From Deinococcus carri (GTDB taxonomy: Bacteria > Deinococcota > Deinococci > Deinococcales > Deinococcaceae), in the NCBI RefSeq assembly GCF_039545055.1, contig NZ_BAABRP010000001.1, forward strand, positions 310,001 to 374,000: 64,000 nucleotides of DNA. The letters are read 5' to 3'. Position 1 is the first letter of the stretch. Every line of letters starts with the position of its first letter. The position numbers and the translations under genes were made by a program. The notes beneath the pieces are model-generated. The model searched no databases. It saw only the letters and a program-made list of their open reading frames with translations, and had not been told where the DNA came from. This document shows positions 31,755 to 47,406 of the stretch, piece after piece.

Positions 31755-32826
31755 GCCGACCACGGCCGCCCGCGATCTGGTTGTCGGTGCGGTGGGCCTG
31801 CCTTCCGTCTCCGGCCAGGAAGCGCGGGTGGCGGCCTTCCTGACGGACTGGATGAGCGCTCATGGCTTCGCGGCCCATATCGACGGGGCCGGAAACGCGG
31901 TGGGCGAGCGCGGCTCGGGGCCGCTGACCGTCGTGCTGCTGGGGCACATCGACACGGTGCCCGGCGACATCCCGGTGCGGGTGGAGGAAGGCGTGCTGTA
32001 CGGGCGCGGCAGCGTGGATGCCAAGGGCAGCTTCTGCGCGTTCGTGGCGGCGGTGGCGGCCCTGCCGCAGATGGCACTGCGGGGCGCACGCTTCATCTGT
32101 GTCGGCGCGACCGAGGAGGAGGTGCCCAGCAGCCGCGGCGCACGGCACGCCCTGGGGCAGTACCGCCCCGACCTGGTCCTGATTGGCGAGCCGAGCGGCT
32201 GGGCGGGCCTGACGCTGGGGTACAAGGGCCGCCTGGTGGCCCACCTGCGGGTGGAAAAGGACAACTTCCACACGGCGGGCGAGGGCACCAGCGCCGCCGA
32301 CGATCTGGCCGAGGCCTGGTTCCGGGTGCGCGCCTGGGCAGCCCCCGCCGCCGGGGAGGGCATCTTCGACCGCGTTCAGGCCACCCTCCAGAGCCTCGCC
32401 TCCCGCACCGACGGCCTGGCCCAGATTGCGGAGGGCAGCGTCGGCCTGCGCCTCCCGCCCCGCCTGTCTCCCGCCGCCGCCGAGGAGAACCTGCGGGAGC
32501 TGCTGCGTGACCTGCCCCTCACCCTGACCTTCACCGGGCACGAGACCGCCGTGCGCCATCCCCGCGACAACGCGCTGACCCGTGCGCTGCGGGTCGCCAT
32601 CCGCGAGCAGGGCGGCACCCCCGTGTTCAAGGTCAAGACCGGCACCAGCGACATGAACGTGGTCGCACCGCAGTGGCCGGTCCCCACCGTCGCCTACGGC
32701 CCCGGCGACAGCGCCCTGGACCACACGCCCGGCGAACACCTCCTGCTCTCCGAGTACGACCGGGCCGTGGCCGTGCTGACGGCAGCCCTCACGCGCCTGG
32801 CGACGGGGACGGGCGAACAGCCTTAG
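31738..32826 (+). CDS. lysK: LysK-type carrier-protein lysine/ornithine hydrolase (M20 peptidase family)
   Basis: In the alpha-aminoadipate route of Deinococcus-Thermus, LysK releases lysine (and possibly ornithine) from the carrier LysW. About 362 residues. M20 metal sites are visible: [10 protein letters not shown] (His-Asp, about 62-71), [28 protein letters not shown] (Glu-Glu) and IGEPSGW. The internal dimerisation domain is shorter than in ArgE/DapE. The start overlaps the upstream gene by 17 bases. The stop codon is embedded in a TTAGGGCGG element. Confidence 0.9.
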   Translation: MTPGPEPTTAARDLVVGAVGLPSVSGQEARVAAFLTDWMSAHGFAAHIDGAGNAVGERGSGPLTVVLLGHIDTVPGDIPVRVEEGVLYGRGSVDAKGSFCAFVAAVAALPQMALRGARFICVGATEEEVPSSRGARHALGQYRPDLVLIGEPSGWAGLTLGYKGRLVAHLRVEKDNFHTAGEGTSAADDLAEAWFRVRAWAAPAAGEGIFDRVQATLQSLASRTDGLAQIAEGSVGLRLPPRLSPAAAEENLRELLRDLPLTLTFTGHETAVRHPRDNALTRALRVAIREQGGTPVFKVKTGTSDMNVVAPQWPVPTVAYGPGDSALDHTPGEHLLLSEYDRAVAVLTAALTRLATGTGEQP

Positions 32827-32942
32827 GGCGGCGCGCAGTGGAGGGGGGGCCGCTCCAGGCAGGCGGCCACTTCGCTGCGCACCGCCCGCATCCCGGTTTT
32901 CGGCTCAGAAAGGTTGCCGAACCTTTCTGAACCCTGCCCTAA
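32823..32942. repeat. TTAGGGCGG-type element after lysK
   Basis: About 120 bases. The left end TTAGGGCGGCGC contains the lysK stop; the right end is CTGCCCTAA. An internal hairpin CAGAAAGGTT/AACCTTTCTG is shared in part with the element at 43340. Confidence 0.8.
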
Positions 32943-33078
32943 GGGTGCCCCAGGTGCCGGGCAGGTGGGGCGGCAGGTAACGTGAGGGCCGCTCAGGGCA
33001 GGCCGCTGTGCCCCTGTTCGAGTTTCCTGGACCTTCAGTTCTCATCCTGCTATCGGGGACGCATCCCCGCGGAGATTC

Positions 33079-34820
<1,742 letters not shown>

Positions 34821-34821
<1 letters not shown>

Positions 34822-34867
34822 GGCAGCCAGCGGCCAGCTTGAGGGGCTGGCGGCTGGAAGCTGGCGG

Positions 34868-34870
<3 letters not shown>
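34821..34870. repeat. Heptamer-type repeat after the SLC13 gene
   Basis: CCAGCGG/CCAGCTT then TGGCGGC/TGGAAGC/TGGCGGC units; the two halves are complementary. It reaches from the SLC13 stop to the stop of the 49-residue gene. Confidence 0.65.
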
Positions 34871-35041
<171 letters not shown>

Positions 35042-35091
35042 GCTGCCCCGCCCTCACGGGCCTTTGAGAAAGGGGCAGCGGCGGGTGGGGG

Positions 35092-36387
<1,296 letters not shown>

Positions 36388-36393
36388 CCCCCC

Positions 36394-36399
36394 AGGATA
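36394..36399 (-). promoter_or_regulatory. -10 box of the MFS gene (leaderless)
   Basis: TATCCT on the minus strand, six bases before GTG 36387; decides the start. Confidence 0.65.
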
Positions 36400-36619
36400 G
36401 GCCTGGCAACCGGGGGAAAAAGGGCTGTCCCCAGCCGCAGAACACGCCTGTCCCCCTGTGCCTGCCGCCGGGGCTGGGAAGGGGGCTTGGCAAATGTGAC
36501 CTTTGCATGTTACGGTTCCCATACTTTAGTTTTCCTTGAGCTGCTCTCATGTTGAGCTTTCCGGGGTGTCCTGCCCTGGTTGTTCCGCCTGTGTGTCTTC
36601 GCGCCCTGTGAGTCCCCAC

Positions 36620-37558
36620 ATGCCTGTGTTCACCCGCACCGCACTGCTGCTGGCCCTCCTGTCCCTCTCCGGGGCCGTGTCTCATGCTCAGGCTGCCAAT
36701 ACCTTCGACCCGGGAAGCACTCCGCTGACCGGGTCCTCGTCTGTTCAGGCCGGGGACGCCGGGCTGACGGTGACGGTCCAGCCGGGGGATACGGCCTACA
36801 GCCTGGCCCGCGCTCACGGCCTGAGTGTCGAGGCGCTGCTGGCCCTGAACAGCCTCTCGACGCCCGACCTGCGGGTCGGCCAGGTGCTGCGGGTGCGCGA
36901 CCTAGCGACCTACACGGTGCAGAAGGGCGACACGCTGTACTCGCTGTCCCGCCGCTTCGGCGTGACGGTGGACGGCCTGCTCGCGGCCAATACCCTGCCG
37001 CGCGACACCATTCTGGAAGTCGGCCAGGTGTTGCGGATGCCGGGCGGCGCGGCGCGTCCGGTGGTGGCACAGGCCACCGCTCCGGTGCAGGCTGCCGCGC
37101 CGGTCACCGTCGGCGTGCCCGTGGCGGCGTCGGTGACGACCATTACCCGCGGGCAGCCCGGGGACTGGCGCGGCACGGCCCTCGCGCTGCTGGGGGTGCC
37201 CTACGTGTATGGCGGCACCAGCTCCAGCGGCCTGGATTGCAGCGGCCTCGTCCTGCAAGTCTTCTCGCCGCTGGGGGTGCAGCTTCCGCGCCGCAGTGCC
37301 GATCAGGCGCAGGTCGGCGTGCCGGTCGCCTTCGCGGACCTGCAACCCGGCGACCTGGTGTTTTTCGACACCACCGGGCGCGGCGAGGTGACCCACGTGG
37401 GCATCTACCTGGGCGACGACCAGTTCGTGAATGCCAACTCCTACAAGGGTCAGGTCGCGGTCGACCGCCTGCTCAGCGACACCTACTGGTCGCCGCGACT
37501 CCTCAGCGCGCGCCGGGTGCTGCCGCCCGGTGGTCCCGTCTACGGTTCGGCCCGCTAG
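36620..37558 (+). CDS. Secreted LysM-LysM-NlpC/P60 cell-wall hydrolase
   Basis: Cleaves peptides of peptidoglycan outside the cytoplasm. About 312 residues from ATG 36620. A signal peptide (RTALLLALLSLSGAVSHAQA) is followed by LysM1 (VTVQPGDTAYSLARAHGLS, about 51-93), LysM2 (YTVQKGDTLYSLSRRFGVT, about 98-141), a linker and the NlpC/P60 domain. The domain has catalytic Cys in GLDCSGLVLQVF (about 212) and His in VTHVGIYLGDDQFVNA. A GTG at 36608 is an alternative start. A promoter-like CATACTTT lies about 36525. A strong hairpin follows. Confidence 0.93.
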   Translation: MPVFTRTALLLALLSLSGAVSHAQAANTFDPGSTPLTGSSSVQAGDAGLTVTVQPGDTAYSLARAHGLSVEALLALNSLSTPDLRVGQVLRVRDLATYTVQKGDTLYSLSRRFGVTVDGLLAANTLPRDTILEVGQVLRMPGGAARPVVAQATAPVQAAAPVTVGVPVAASVTTITRGQPGDWRGTALALLGVPYVYGGTSSSGLDCSGLVLQVFSPLGVQLPRRSADQAQVGVPVAFADLQPGDLVFFDTTGRGEVTHVGIYLGDDQFVNANSYKGQVAVDRLLSDTYWSPRLLSARRVLPPGGPVYGSAR

Positions 37559-37610
37559 CCTGCCTGCCCCGTCCTGGGGAGCCATTCCTGGGCCACAACA
37601 GAAACGCGGA

Positions 37611-37635
37611 CGCCGCCAGGTTCAGCCTGGCGGCG
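37611..37635. terminator. Bidirectional terminator between the NlpC and RHH genes
   Basis: Perfect 10-bp stem CGCCGCCAGG/CCTGGCGGCG with a 5-base loop, between convergent genes. Confidence 0.85.
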
Positions 37636-37660
37636 CTCTCTATTGCGGTGCAGTGTTCTC

Positions 37661-37888
37661 TCAGGCCTGATCGTCGGCCACTTCGTCGTGGTCCAGCAGC
37701 AGGCGGTACTCGTCGAGGTGTTCGCCGTCGCCCAGCTCGCGGGCGATCTTCTCGATGGCGAGGCGCACGACCTCGCTCTTGCTGATCAGGCGCTCGGGGC
37801 TGGAGAGTTCGTAGGCGGTGCGCGTGAGCAAGGCGTCCTGTTCCTCGCTGATGACGACCTGGAGGCGTTTACGTTCCTTCTTGGGCAT
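37661..37888 (-). CDS. Ribbon-helix-helix (CopG-like) protein
   Basis: 75 residues. The N-terminal beta strand and two helices (KRLQVVISEEQDALLTRTAYEL then SKSEVVRLAIEKIARELG) match the RHH DNA-binding fold. The acidic C-terminal tail (EYRLLLDHDEVADDQA) is short. No toxin gene is adjacent, so it is more likely a stand-alone regulator than an antitoxin. The ATG at 37888 follows a GGAGAGGGAGAG purine tract. Confidence 0.8.
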   Translation of the reverse strand: MPKKERKRLQVVISEEQDALLTRTAYELSSPERLISKSEVVRLAIEKIARELGDGEHLDEYRLLLDHDEVADDQA

Positions 37889-38212
37889 CCCTCTCCCTCT
37901 CCTGCTGCTCCCGGCCCTGTTGCTTCCGGCGGGGTGCGCCCACCGTCTGTGGTGACGCGCTGACTTGCGGGGCAGCGTAGCACGCACCGGGAGTCCCCTC
38001 AACATCAGCCGCATCGCTCCCGCCTGAGTGCTGTCCGCCTGGGGCGGCACGTGCAGCATCTTCACCCCGTACTGCTACGGTCCCAAACAGCCTAGACGCA
38101 GGGTGAGCATCATGTGTAACATGCACTCAGCCACAGGCCGGGTGTGCCCGGATACCTTGACCCCTCTGCACCTACCCCCTCCGCGCCCTGTCGCGCGCCC
38201 GAAAGGACCACC
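37889..38212. other. Intergenic region between the RHH gene and murA
   Basis: No gene seen. It holds the divergent promoters. A candidate murA -10, ATACCTT (about 38151), lies about 55 bases before the start, with a GAAAGGA ribosome site at 38201-38207. No repeat found. Confidence 0.5.
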
Positions 38213-39496
<1,284 letters not shown>

Positions 39497-39513
39497 AGCA
39501 GGAGAGAACCCGG

Positions 39514-39542
39514 CCCGCCTTCTCACTGGAGGCGGGTTTTTT
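39514..39542 (+). terminator. Terminator of murA
   Basis: CCCGCC pairs with GGCGGG (11-base loop), followed by six T. Confidence 0.85.
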
Positions 39543-39549
39543 GAGGGCG

Positions 39550-39555
39550 TACCAT
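39550..39555 (+). promoter_or_regulatory. -10 box of the Uma2-type gene (leaderless)
   Basis: TACCAT, six bases before ATG 39562. Confidence 0.5.
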
Positions 39556-39561
39556 ACGGCC

Positions 39562-40370
39562 ATGCGTGGCCCCACGCCTGATTTTTGGGAACACGCCGAG
39601 GAGATGACGGAGGAGGAGTACCTCCGCACCGAGCCGCATAGCCCGGTTAAGCGGGAGTTCGTGGACGGGTACGTTTACCCCCTACACGGGCCGACGCTGG
39701 CACAGGCGGGGGCCAGCAGTGGGCACGGGATCGGGGCAGCTTTGCTCCCCAGGGCACGGCAGGCGGGCTGCCGCGTCTACACCTCAGACATGCGTGTGAA
39801 CGCGACCAAGCCGACGGGAAAGCGGGTCTACTCCTACCCCGATGTGGTCGTGACCTGCGAACCGATGCCGCGCGAGATCACCTTTTCCCTTGAACCCTGC
39901 CTGCTGACCGAGGTCCTCATACCGACTGGCTCTGATTCCAGAACATCCGGGAAAGCGCCGGATGTTCTAGGCGGCCACAGGCTCAGGGGCGGCCCCTCGC
40001 CTTTCTTGCCATGAGAGACGTAGGCTGACCCGCTCGTCGTCCATCGCCGCCAGCCGGTACTTTTTGCTGCTCGCTCTCCTGCGGAGCTGTGCCAGTCCGC
40101 TCGGTTGATTCTTGCGAATCAACGCAATTTGGTATCAGCCCCAGCACCGGGGACACCGACCGCAACGATAAGCTCTGGGCCTACACCAGCCTCCCCAGCC
40201 TCCAGACCTATCTGCTTGTGGACGCCACGCGACGTTTCGTGCGGATCGTTCAGAGAACGGCGGACGGCTGGGAGGAGGTGGAACTGGCGGGCGAGGGAAC
40301 CATCTCCATTCCCTGCCTGAACACTTTGCTGACGCTGGATGAGGTGTACGCCGGCGTTCTCGACGCCTGA
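39562..40370 (+). pseudogene. Uma2-family (DUF820) nuclease-like gene split by a repeat element
   Basis: Uma2 proteins have a PD-(D/E)xK-like fold and are very abundant in Deinococcus and cyanobacteria; function unclear. The first part (39562-39918) carries MTEEEYLRTEPHSPVKREFVDG, then YPDVVVTCEP, ending LLTEVL. The second part (40137-40370) continues SPSTGDTDRNDKLWAYTSL, then YLLVDATRRFVRI and ends in the normal tail. Removing the 218 bases between them restores one frame exactly across LTEVL-SPSTGDTD, the family's core motif. The gene is therefore inactivated by insertion. Confidence 0.9.
39919..40136. repeat. 218-base MITE-like element (family ATACC/GGTAT), copy 1
   Basis: Terminal ATACC...GGTAT inverted ends. 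An internal hairpin AGAACATCCGG...CCGGATGTTCT lies near one end. It is clearly homologous, in the opposite orientation, to 56935-57137 (shared blocks TGATTCCAGAACATCCGG, GGCTCAGGGGCGGCCC, TCGCCTTTCTTG, GTCCATCGCCGC). No coding capacity. Confidence 0.9.
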
Positions 40371-40424
40371 CGCCTCGTCCGCGCGGGCGGTGTTGGCCTC
40401 CTGTTCTTCGCTGGTGGCCGGTCC

Positions 40425-42248
<1,824 letters not shown>

Positions 42249-42254
42249 GAGGTC

Positions 42255-42260
42255 AGGGTA
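42255..42260 (-). promoter_or_regulatory. -10 box of the ABC exporter gene (leaderless)
   Basis: TACCCT on the minus strand, six bases before ATG 42248. Confidence 0.6.
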
Positions 42261-42448
42261 CGCCGGGGGGGTGGGGGAGATGGCCCGTCTTCTCAAGCTC
42301 TCATGAATCGCGGGCGTGTTTTCCTGGGAGGGGGGGCCTCTAAGCTGAATCAGTACGTTGAATATCGAACGAGTCGGCAGATGCGCTGGCCGCCGGTACT
42401 TCTATGACCCGTCCTCTCCCACCCCTTTCCGGGAAAGCAGGTTCTCTG

Positions 42449-43342
42449 ATGAAACACCGCACCACCCTTCTGACCTCCCTGACCGCCGCCCTGCTGGGCA
42501 CGGCCCTCGCGGGCGGCACGACCGGCATGGCCGGGATGCAGGAAGGCTTCCTCGACGTGAACGGCGCGCGCATCCACTACGTCTCGCAGGGCAGCGGGAC
42601 GCCGATGCTGCTGCTGCACGGCTACCCCCTCAGCGGTGAGCTGTTCGCACGCAACCGCGCGGCCCTCGCGGCGGCGGGCTACCGCGTCATCACCGTCGAC
42701 CACCGCGGCTACGGCAAGAGCACCGCTCCGGCCAGCGACCCCGGCAGCCTGCAAACCTACGCCAACGATGCGCTGACCGTGCTCGACCGTCTGGGCGTGC
42801 AAAAGGCCATCATCGGCGGCATGAGCATGGGCGGTCCCATCGTGTTCGAGATGTACCGCACGGCCCCCCAGCGCTTCATGGGCATGATTCTGATCGACAC
42901 CATCGCCAACCCGGCCAGCGTGGTGGAGCAGAACCTCTGGAAGGGCATGGCCCAGAAGGCGCAGATGTTCGGCCCGCAGTCGCTCGCGCCCGAACTGCTC
43001 AAGGACATGCTGACCGGCGAGACACGCGCGCACCGCATGGGCGACGTGAAGGTCCTGACGGACATCGTGAAGCAGGCGTCGGTCGCGGCGGACGTGGCGG
43101 GCGCGAACGTGCTGGCGACCCGGCCCGACTCCATTCCCACCCTGAAGACCATTACCGTGCCCACGCTGATTATCGAGGGTCTGGAAGACACGGTCTACCC
43201 GCCCGAGTTCAGCATGAAGATGCAGCAGAACATCGCGGGGTCGAAGCTGGTCATCATTCCCGGCGCGGCCCACGCGGCCATCTTCGAGAAGGCCGCGGCG
43301 GCCAACCGCGCCATCATCGACTGGGCCAGGACCGTCCGCTAG
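42449..43342 (+). CDS. Secreted alpha/beta hydrolase
   Basis: 297 residues. A signal peptide (TTLLTSLTAALLGTALAGG) is followed by the hydrolase: oxyanion-hole LLLHGYPLSGE, nucleophile elbow GGMSMGG (Ser about 132), acid in IEGLEDTVYPPE and catalytic His in PGAAHAAIFE. The closest pattern is the esterase/haloperoxidase-like group; the substrate is unknown. The ATG at 42449 is chosen because the signal peptide starts there; an in-frame ATG at 42404 would add 15 residues. The stop is within a TTAGGGCGG-type element. Confidence 0.92.
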   Translation: MKHRTTLLTSLTAALLGTALAGGTTGMAGMQEGFLDVNGARIHYVSQGSGTPMLLLHGYPLSGELFARNRAALAAAGYRVITVDHRGYGKSTAPASDPGSLQTYANDALTVLDRLGVQKAIIGGMSMGGPIVFEMYRTAPQRFMGMILIDTIANPASVVEQNLWKGMAQKAQMFGPQSLAPELLKDMLTGETRAHRMGDVKVLTDIVKQASVAADVAGANVLATRPDSIPTLKTITVPTLIIEGLEDTVYPPEFSMKMQQNIAGSKLVIIPGAAHAAIFEKAAAANRAIIDWARTVR

Positions 43343-43468
43343 GGCGGGGCGCAGAAAGGTTGCCGCCTTTTGACAACCTTTCCGAGCGAAGCGAGTAACG
43401 CAATAAGGGCGGCGCGCAGTGGAGTGGACGCCTGAGACATGCGGCAACGCAACGGAGCGCCGCCCTAA
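43340..43468. repeat. TTAGGGCGG-type element after the hydrolase
   Basis: Left end CTAGGGCGGGGCGC overlaps the stop codon; right end GCGCCGCCCTAA is its inverted match. A second internal AAGGGCGGCGCGCAGTGGA (43405-43424) equals the left end of the lysK element. It may be a nested or composite copy. Confidence 0.8.
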
Positions 43469-43487
43469 ACGGCCGGAACAGTGAAGA

Positions 43488-43521
43488 GGCAGGCGGGTTT
43501 CTCTCCCGCCTGCCCCTTTTT
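43488..43521 (+). terminator. Terminator between the hydrolase and ald
   Basis: GGCAGGCGGG pairs with CCCGCCTGCC (7-base loop), followed by CCTTTTTG. Confidence 0.85.
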
Positions 43522-43547
43522 GTTGTCTGCCCCCTTTGCTGTCCGCG

Positions 43548-44663
<1,116 letters not shown>

Positions 44664-44720
44664 GCCATACCTCTGCGGGCCGGGTGGACGCTGTCTCACC
44701 GGGCCTGTTTCTGTGGATGT

Positions 44721-44816
44721 GGCGCAATGCTAGCAGGAGTCTTTCTCTTCAGGATTGCCCAGCCGGCTTGCTGGAAGCCTATGGGCGCAACGGCATTGCG
44801 CGCTTCCTGCTAGTCT
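44721..44816. promoter_or_regulatory. Divergent ald/lrp promoter with inverted repeats
   Basis: GCGCAATGCTAGCAGGA (44722-44738) is mirrored by GCATTGCG...TTCCTGCTAG (44793-44813). Each -10 (TAGCAT for ald on minus, TAGTCT for the regulator on plus) sits in the shared word TCCTGCTAG. GCAATGC/GCATTGC are likely Lrp half-sites. Confidence 0.6.
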
Positions 44817-44826
44817 GTGGGCGTTC

Positions 44827-45297
44827 ATGTCACAACCCGAACTGGACGCCACCGACCGCCGTATCCTGAGTATCCTCCAGCGGGATGCCCGCATCGCCAA
44901 CACCGAGCTGGCCGACGAGATCGGCCTCACGCCCGCCCCCACCCTGCGCCGGGTGCGGCGGCTGGAGGAAGAAGGCATCATCAACCGCTACGTGGCGCTG
45001 CTGGACCCCAAACGGGTGGGCCGCGACCTGATGGTGCTGGTGCGCGTGACGCTGGACAAGCAGACCAAGCAGGGCTTCGAGACCTTTGCCGAGCAGATGC
45101 GGGGCCGCCCCGAGGTGCTGGAGTGCTACCTCTGCCTGGGTGACACCGATTACCTGCTGAAAGTCTGCGTGCCCGACCTGGACGCCTACCAGAACTTCCT
45201 GGTGGACGTGCTGGCGGCCATTCCCGGCGTGCGCAACACCGCCAGCACGATTGTGGTCAAGCAGGAGAAATACACGACGAGCCTGGCGCTGGAGTGA
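44827..45297 (+). CDS. Lrp/AsnC-family transcriptional regulator
   Basis: 156 residues. The N-terminal HTH is DATDRRILSILQRDARIANT then LADEIGLTPAPTLRRVRRLEEEG (about 5-50). The C-terminal RAM effector domain follows (VLVRVTLDKQTKQGFETFAE, then PEVLECYLCLGDTDYLLKV). The divergent position and shared repeats suggest it controls ald in response to alanine or another amino acid, as AldR does in mycobacteria. The stop codon is immediately followed by a TGATACGG-type element. Confidence 0.95.
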   Translation: MSQPELDATDRRILSILQRDARIANTELADEIGLTPAPTLRRVRRLEEEGIINRYVALLDPKRVGRDLMVLVRVTLDKQTKQGFETFAEQMRGRPEVLECYLCLGDTDYLLKVCVPDLDAYQNFLVDVLAAIPGVRNTASTIVVKQEKYTTSLALE

Positions 45298-45431
45298 GGC
45301 GGATTCCGATTGAAGGGTGTTGAAAACACCCGGAAATCCGACCAGAGGGAGAAGGAACAAGGGCGGATTTCGGGAGATGGATGAACAGGCGGTGCCCTCC
45401 CGACTGTTCAGGAATTGGACGGAATCCGTAT
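45295..45431. repeat. TGATACGG-type element after the lrp gene
   Basis: About 137 bases: GGCGGATTCCGATTGAA at the left is mirrored by GGAATTGGACGGAATCCGTAT at the right, with an internal GGGTGTTGAAAACACCC hairpin (45315-45331). Confidence 0.8.
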
Positions 45432-45463
45432 GGGGCCGAAGGCCGAAGGCGACCCGTGCGCGG

Positions 45464-45469
45464 TAGGCT
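45464..45469 (+). promoter_or_regulatory. -10 box of the cyclophilin gene (leaderless)
   Basis: TAGGCT, seven bases before ATG 45477. Confidence 0.55.
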
Positions 45470-45476
45470 GTGGCCT

Positions 45477-46187
45477 ATGCGTTCCCTGGCCGTGTCTGCC
45501 CTGCTGCTCGCGTCCGCTGCCCTTGCCCAGACGCCCGCACCGTCCCCTGTGCCGTCCGCCCCAGCGTCTCCGGCCCCGGCGGCCTCGCCCGCGCCCACCT
45601 TCGCACCGGTGCCGTTTCTGGGCACCGCGCCCGTCCGCAGTTTTAAGGCCCCGGCCTGGGTGATCGACCCGGCCAAAACGTACCGGGCGGTCTTCAGGAC
45701 GGGGAAGGGTGACGTGACGGTGGAGCTGTACCCCCAGCAGGCCCCGAAGGCCGTGAACAGCTTCGTGTTCCTGGCGCTGAACCACTTCTACGACGGCACG
45801 CGCTTTCACCGCGTCATCGACGGCTTCATGGCCCAGGGGGGCGACCCGCTCAGCGCCGACCCCGCCCAGAAGGCGAACTGGGGCACGGGCGGGCCGGGCT
45901 ACGGCTTCTTTCTGGAACTCGACCCCGCGCTGAACTTTGGCAGCGCCGGGGTGCTGGCGATGGCCCGCTCACAGAGTCCCTACTCGCAGGGGAGCCAGTT
46001 TTTTCTCACGCTGGCCCCCGCCGACTTTCTGAGCGGCAACTACACCGTGTTCGGCCGGGTGGTCGCCGGACAGGACGTGCTGCAAAAGCTCACGCGCACC
46101 GCGACCAGCAGCCCGAGTGGCGAGACACCCATCAGCGGGGCCGAGCCGGACGTGCTTCAGAGCGTGCAGATTCTGGTGGGGCAGTAA
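45477..46187 (+). CDS. Exported cyclophilin-type peptidyl-prolyl isomerase
   Basis: Assists folding outside the cytoplasm. 236 residues. A signal peptide (SLAVSALLLASAALAQ) and a Pro/Ala/Ser spacer (about 20-50) precede the cyclophilin domain: VTVELYPQQAPKAVNSFVFLA, then YDGTRFHRVIDGFMAQGGDP with the catalytic Arg-His, then ARSQSPYSQGSQFFLTL and YTVFGRVVAGQDV. All hallmark residues of prokaryotic cyclophilins are visible. The TAGGCT box selects ATG 45477. Confidence 0.95.
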   Translation: MRSLAVSALLLASAALAQTPAPSPVPSAPASPAPAASPAPTFAPVPFLGTAPVRSFKAPAWVIDPAKTYRAVFRTGKGDVTVELYPQQAPKAVNSFVFLALNHFYDGTRFHRVIDGFMAQGGDPLSADPAQKANWGTGGPGYGFFLELDPALNFGSAGVLAMARSQSPYSQGSQFFLTLAPADFLSGNYTVFGRVVAGQDVLQKLTRTATSSPSGETPISGAEPDVLQSVQILVGQ

Positions 46188-46245
46188 GCCGTCAGCGGTC
46201 AGCAAAAGATTCCTGGCTGACCGCTGACGGCTGAGAGCTGACCGC
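46188..46245. repeat. Heptamer-type hairpin, bidirectional terminator between the cyclophilin and lrgB genes
   Basis: GCCGTCAGCGGTCAGC (46188-46203) and GCTGACCGCTGACGGC (46216-46231) form a perfect 16-bp stem with a 12-base loop. The units CTGACCG/CTGACGG/CTGAGAG/CTGACCG have a 7-base period. It starts immediately after the cyclophilin stop. Confidence 0.9.
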
Positions 46246-46250
46246 TTTCT

Positions 46251-46907
46251 TCACCCCAACACCGCCACCAGCAGCGTCACCAGCAGCGCGGCCAGGCCCA
46301 TGCCAATGCTGCTGGCGGCCCCGGTGAGGTCGCCTTCCTCGCGGGCGCGGGCGGTGCCGATGCCGTGGGCGACGCTGCCCAGCGCGATGCCGCGCGCGAG
46401 GGGATGCCGCACGCCCAGCCGGGTCAGCACTGGCGGCAGCACCAGCGCCCCCAGCAGGCCCGACAGCACCGCGAGCGTGGCGGCCAGGGCCGGGGGTGCC
46501 CCGGTCACCGGGGCGAGTTGCAGCGCGACCGGGCTGGTCACGGAGGCGGTCATGAGTGACCGTTGCGCCTCGGGAGCCAGGGCCAGCAGGCGCGGCAGCA
46601 GGATGTCCGCCCCGGCCCCCACCAGCGTCCCCGCCGCCCCGCCCAGCACCAGCGCCCGCCACTCGCGCGCCAGCAGCGCCCGCAGCCGGTACAGCGGCAC
46701 GGCCAGCGCCACCACCGCCGGACCCAGCAGGAACGAGATGGGCCGCACCTGGGCCGCGTACCCGTCATACGACGTGCGCGTCAGCAGCAGCGTCCCGGCC
46801 ACCAGGACCGTCGCCACCAGCGTCGGGTTCATCAGCGGATGCCGCACCCGCGCCTGGGCCAGCACCCCCAGCGCAAAGGCGAGGAGGGTGAGGGCAACCC
46901 AGGTCAC
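46251..46907 (-). CDS. lrgB: LrgB/CidB-family membrane protein
   Basis: Partner of the holin-like LrgA/CidA proteins that affect autolysis and carbon overflow (pyruvate transport has been proposed for the family). 218 residues, about 6-7 helices. Family motifs: RVRHPLMNPTLVATVLVAG, YRLRALLAREW, TASVTSPVALQLA and ARGIALGSVAHGIGTARA, the last being highly conserved. It follows lrgA after a gap of 112 bases that holds heptamer repeats. Confidence 0.93.
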   Translation of the reverse strand: MTWVALTLLAFALGVLAQARVRHPLMNPTLVATVLVAGTLLLTRTSYDGYAAQVRPISFLLGPAVVALAVPLYRLRALLAREWRALVLGGAAGTLVGAGADILLPRLLALAPEAQRSLMTASVTSPVALQLAPVTGAPPALAATLAVLSGLLGALVLPPVLTRLGVRHPLARGIALGSVAHGIGTARAREEGDLTGAASSIGMGLAALLVTLLVAVLG

Positions 46908-46934
46908 GGGCGGCCCGCGGAGGCGGGGAATCGG

Positions 46935-47018
46935 GGGCAGAAGGCCAGAGGCAGAAGGCGGAAGGCCAATGACGTTTGGCCTCTGGCCGCGTCCCGCCTA
47001 CCGCGCACCGCGTCCCCC
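46935..47018. repeat. Heptamer-type repeats between lrgA and lrgB
   Basis: GCAGAAG/GCCAGAG/GCAGAAG/GCGGAAG units, then GCGTCCC/GCCTACC/GCGCACC/GCGTCCC units. The second word set also occurs at 89-118 beside trpS. Confidence 0.7.
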
Positions 47019-47019
47019 C

Positions 47020-47406
47020 TCACTTCCTCACCAGCCGCGCCGCCAGCACCCCGGCCACCCCCGCCCCCAGCAGCAGCCCGGCCAGCATGACCAGCAGCCA
47101 CAGCGCCCAGGCCGCGCCCGCCGAGAGGTACTCGATGACCCCGGCGGTGGCGGGCACGAACAGCAGGCCTAGCGTGGCGAGCAGGCCGTCGGCCGCGGCC
47201 TCAAGCCAGTGCAGGCGCACCACGCCGAGCGACAGCGCTGCCCACAGCAGGCCCATCCCGACCACCGATCCCGGCAGCGGGAGGCGCAGGGCACCCACCA
47301 GCGCCGTACCCAGCGCCGCGAAGCCCGTCAGTATCCCCAGGCCCAGCACGAACCGCACCGGGGCGGGCAGGGCGCGGGTCAGGGAGGCGGGGGCAGCGCC
47401 GCTCAT
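47020..47406 (-). CDS. lrgA: LrgA/CidA holin-like protein
   Basis: Small membrane protein that acts with LrgB. 128 residues. Four helices, with FVLGLGILTGFAALGTALV then LPLPGSVVGMGLLWAAL (the conserved LPxPGxVxGM motif, about 44-54) and LFVPATAGVIEYL. The ATG overlaps the mtnN stop by four bases, so lrgA is translated with the nucleosidase gene. Confidence 0.92.
   Translation of the reverse strand: MSGAAPASLTRALPAPVRFVLGLGILTGFAALGTALVGALRLPLPGSVVGMGLLWAALSLGVVRLHWLEAAADGLLATLGLLFVPATAGVIEYLSAGAAWALWLLVMLAGLLLGAGVAGVLAARLVRK

Noticed and set aside
37661..37888. RHH protein as an antitoxin
   Set aside because: No toxin-sized gene overlaps or adjoins it; the neighbours are a wall hydrolase and murA.
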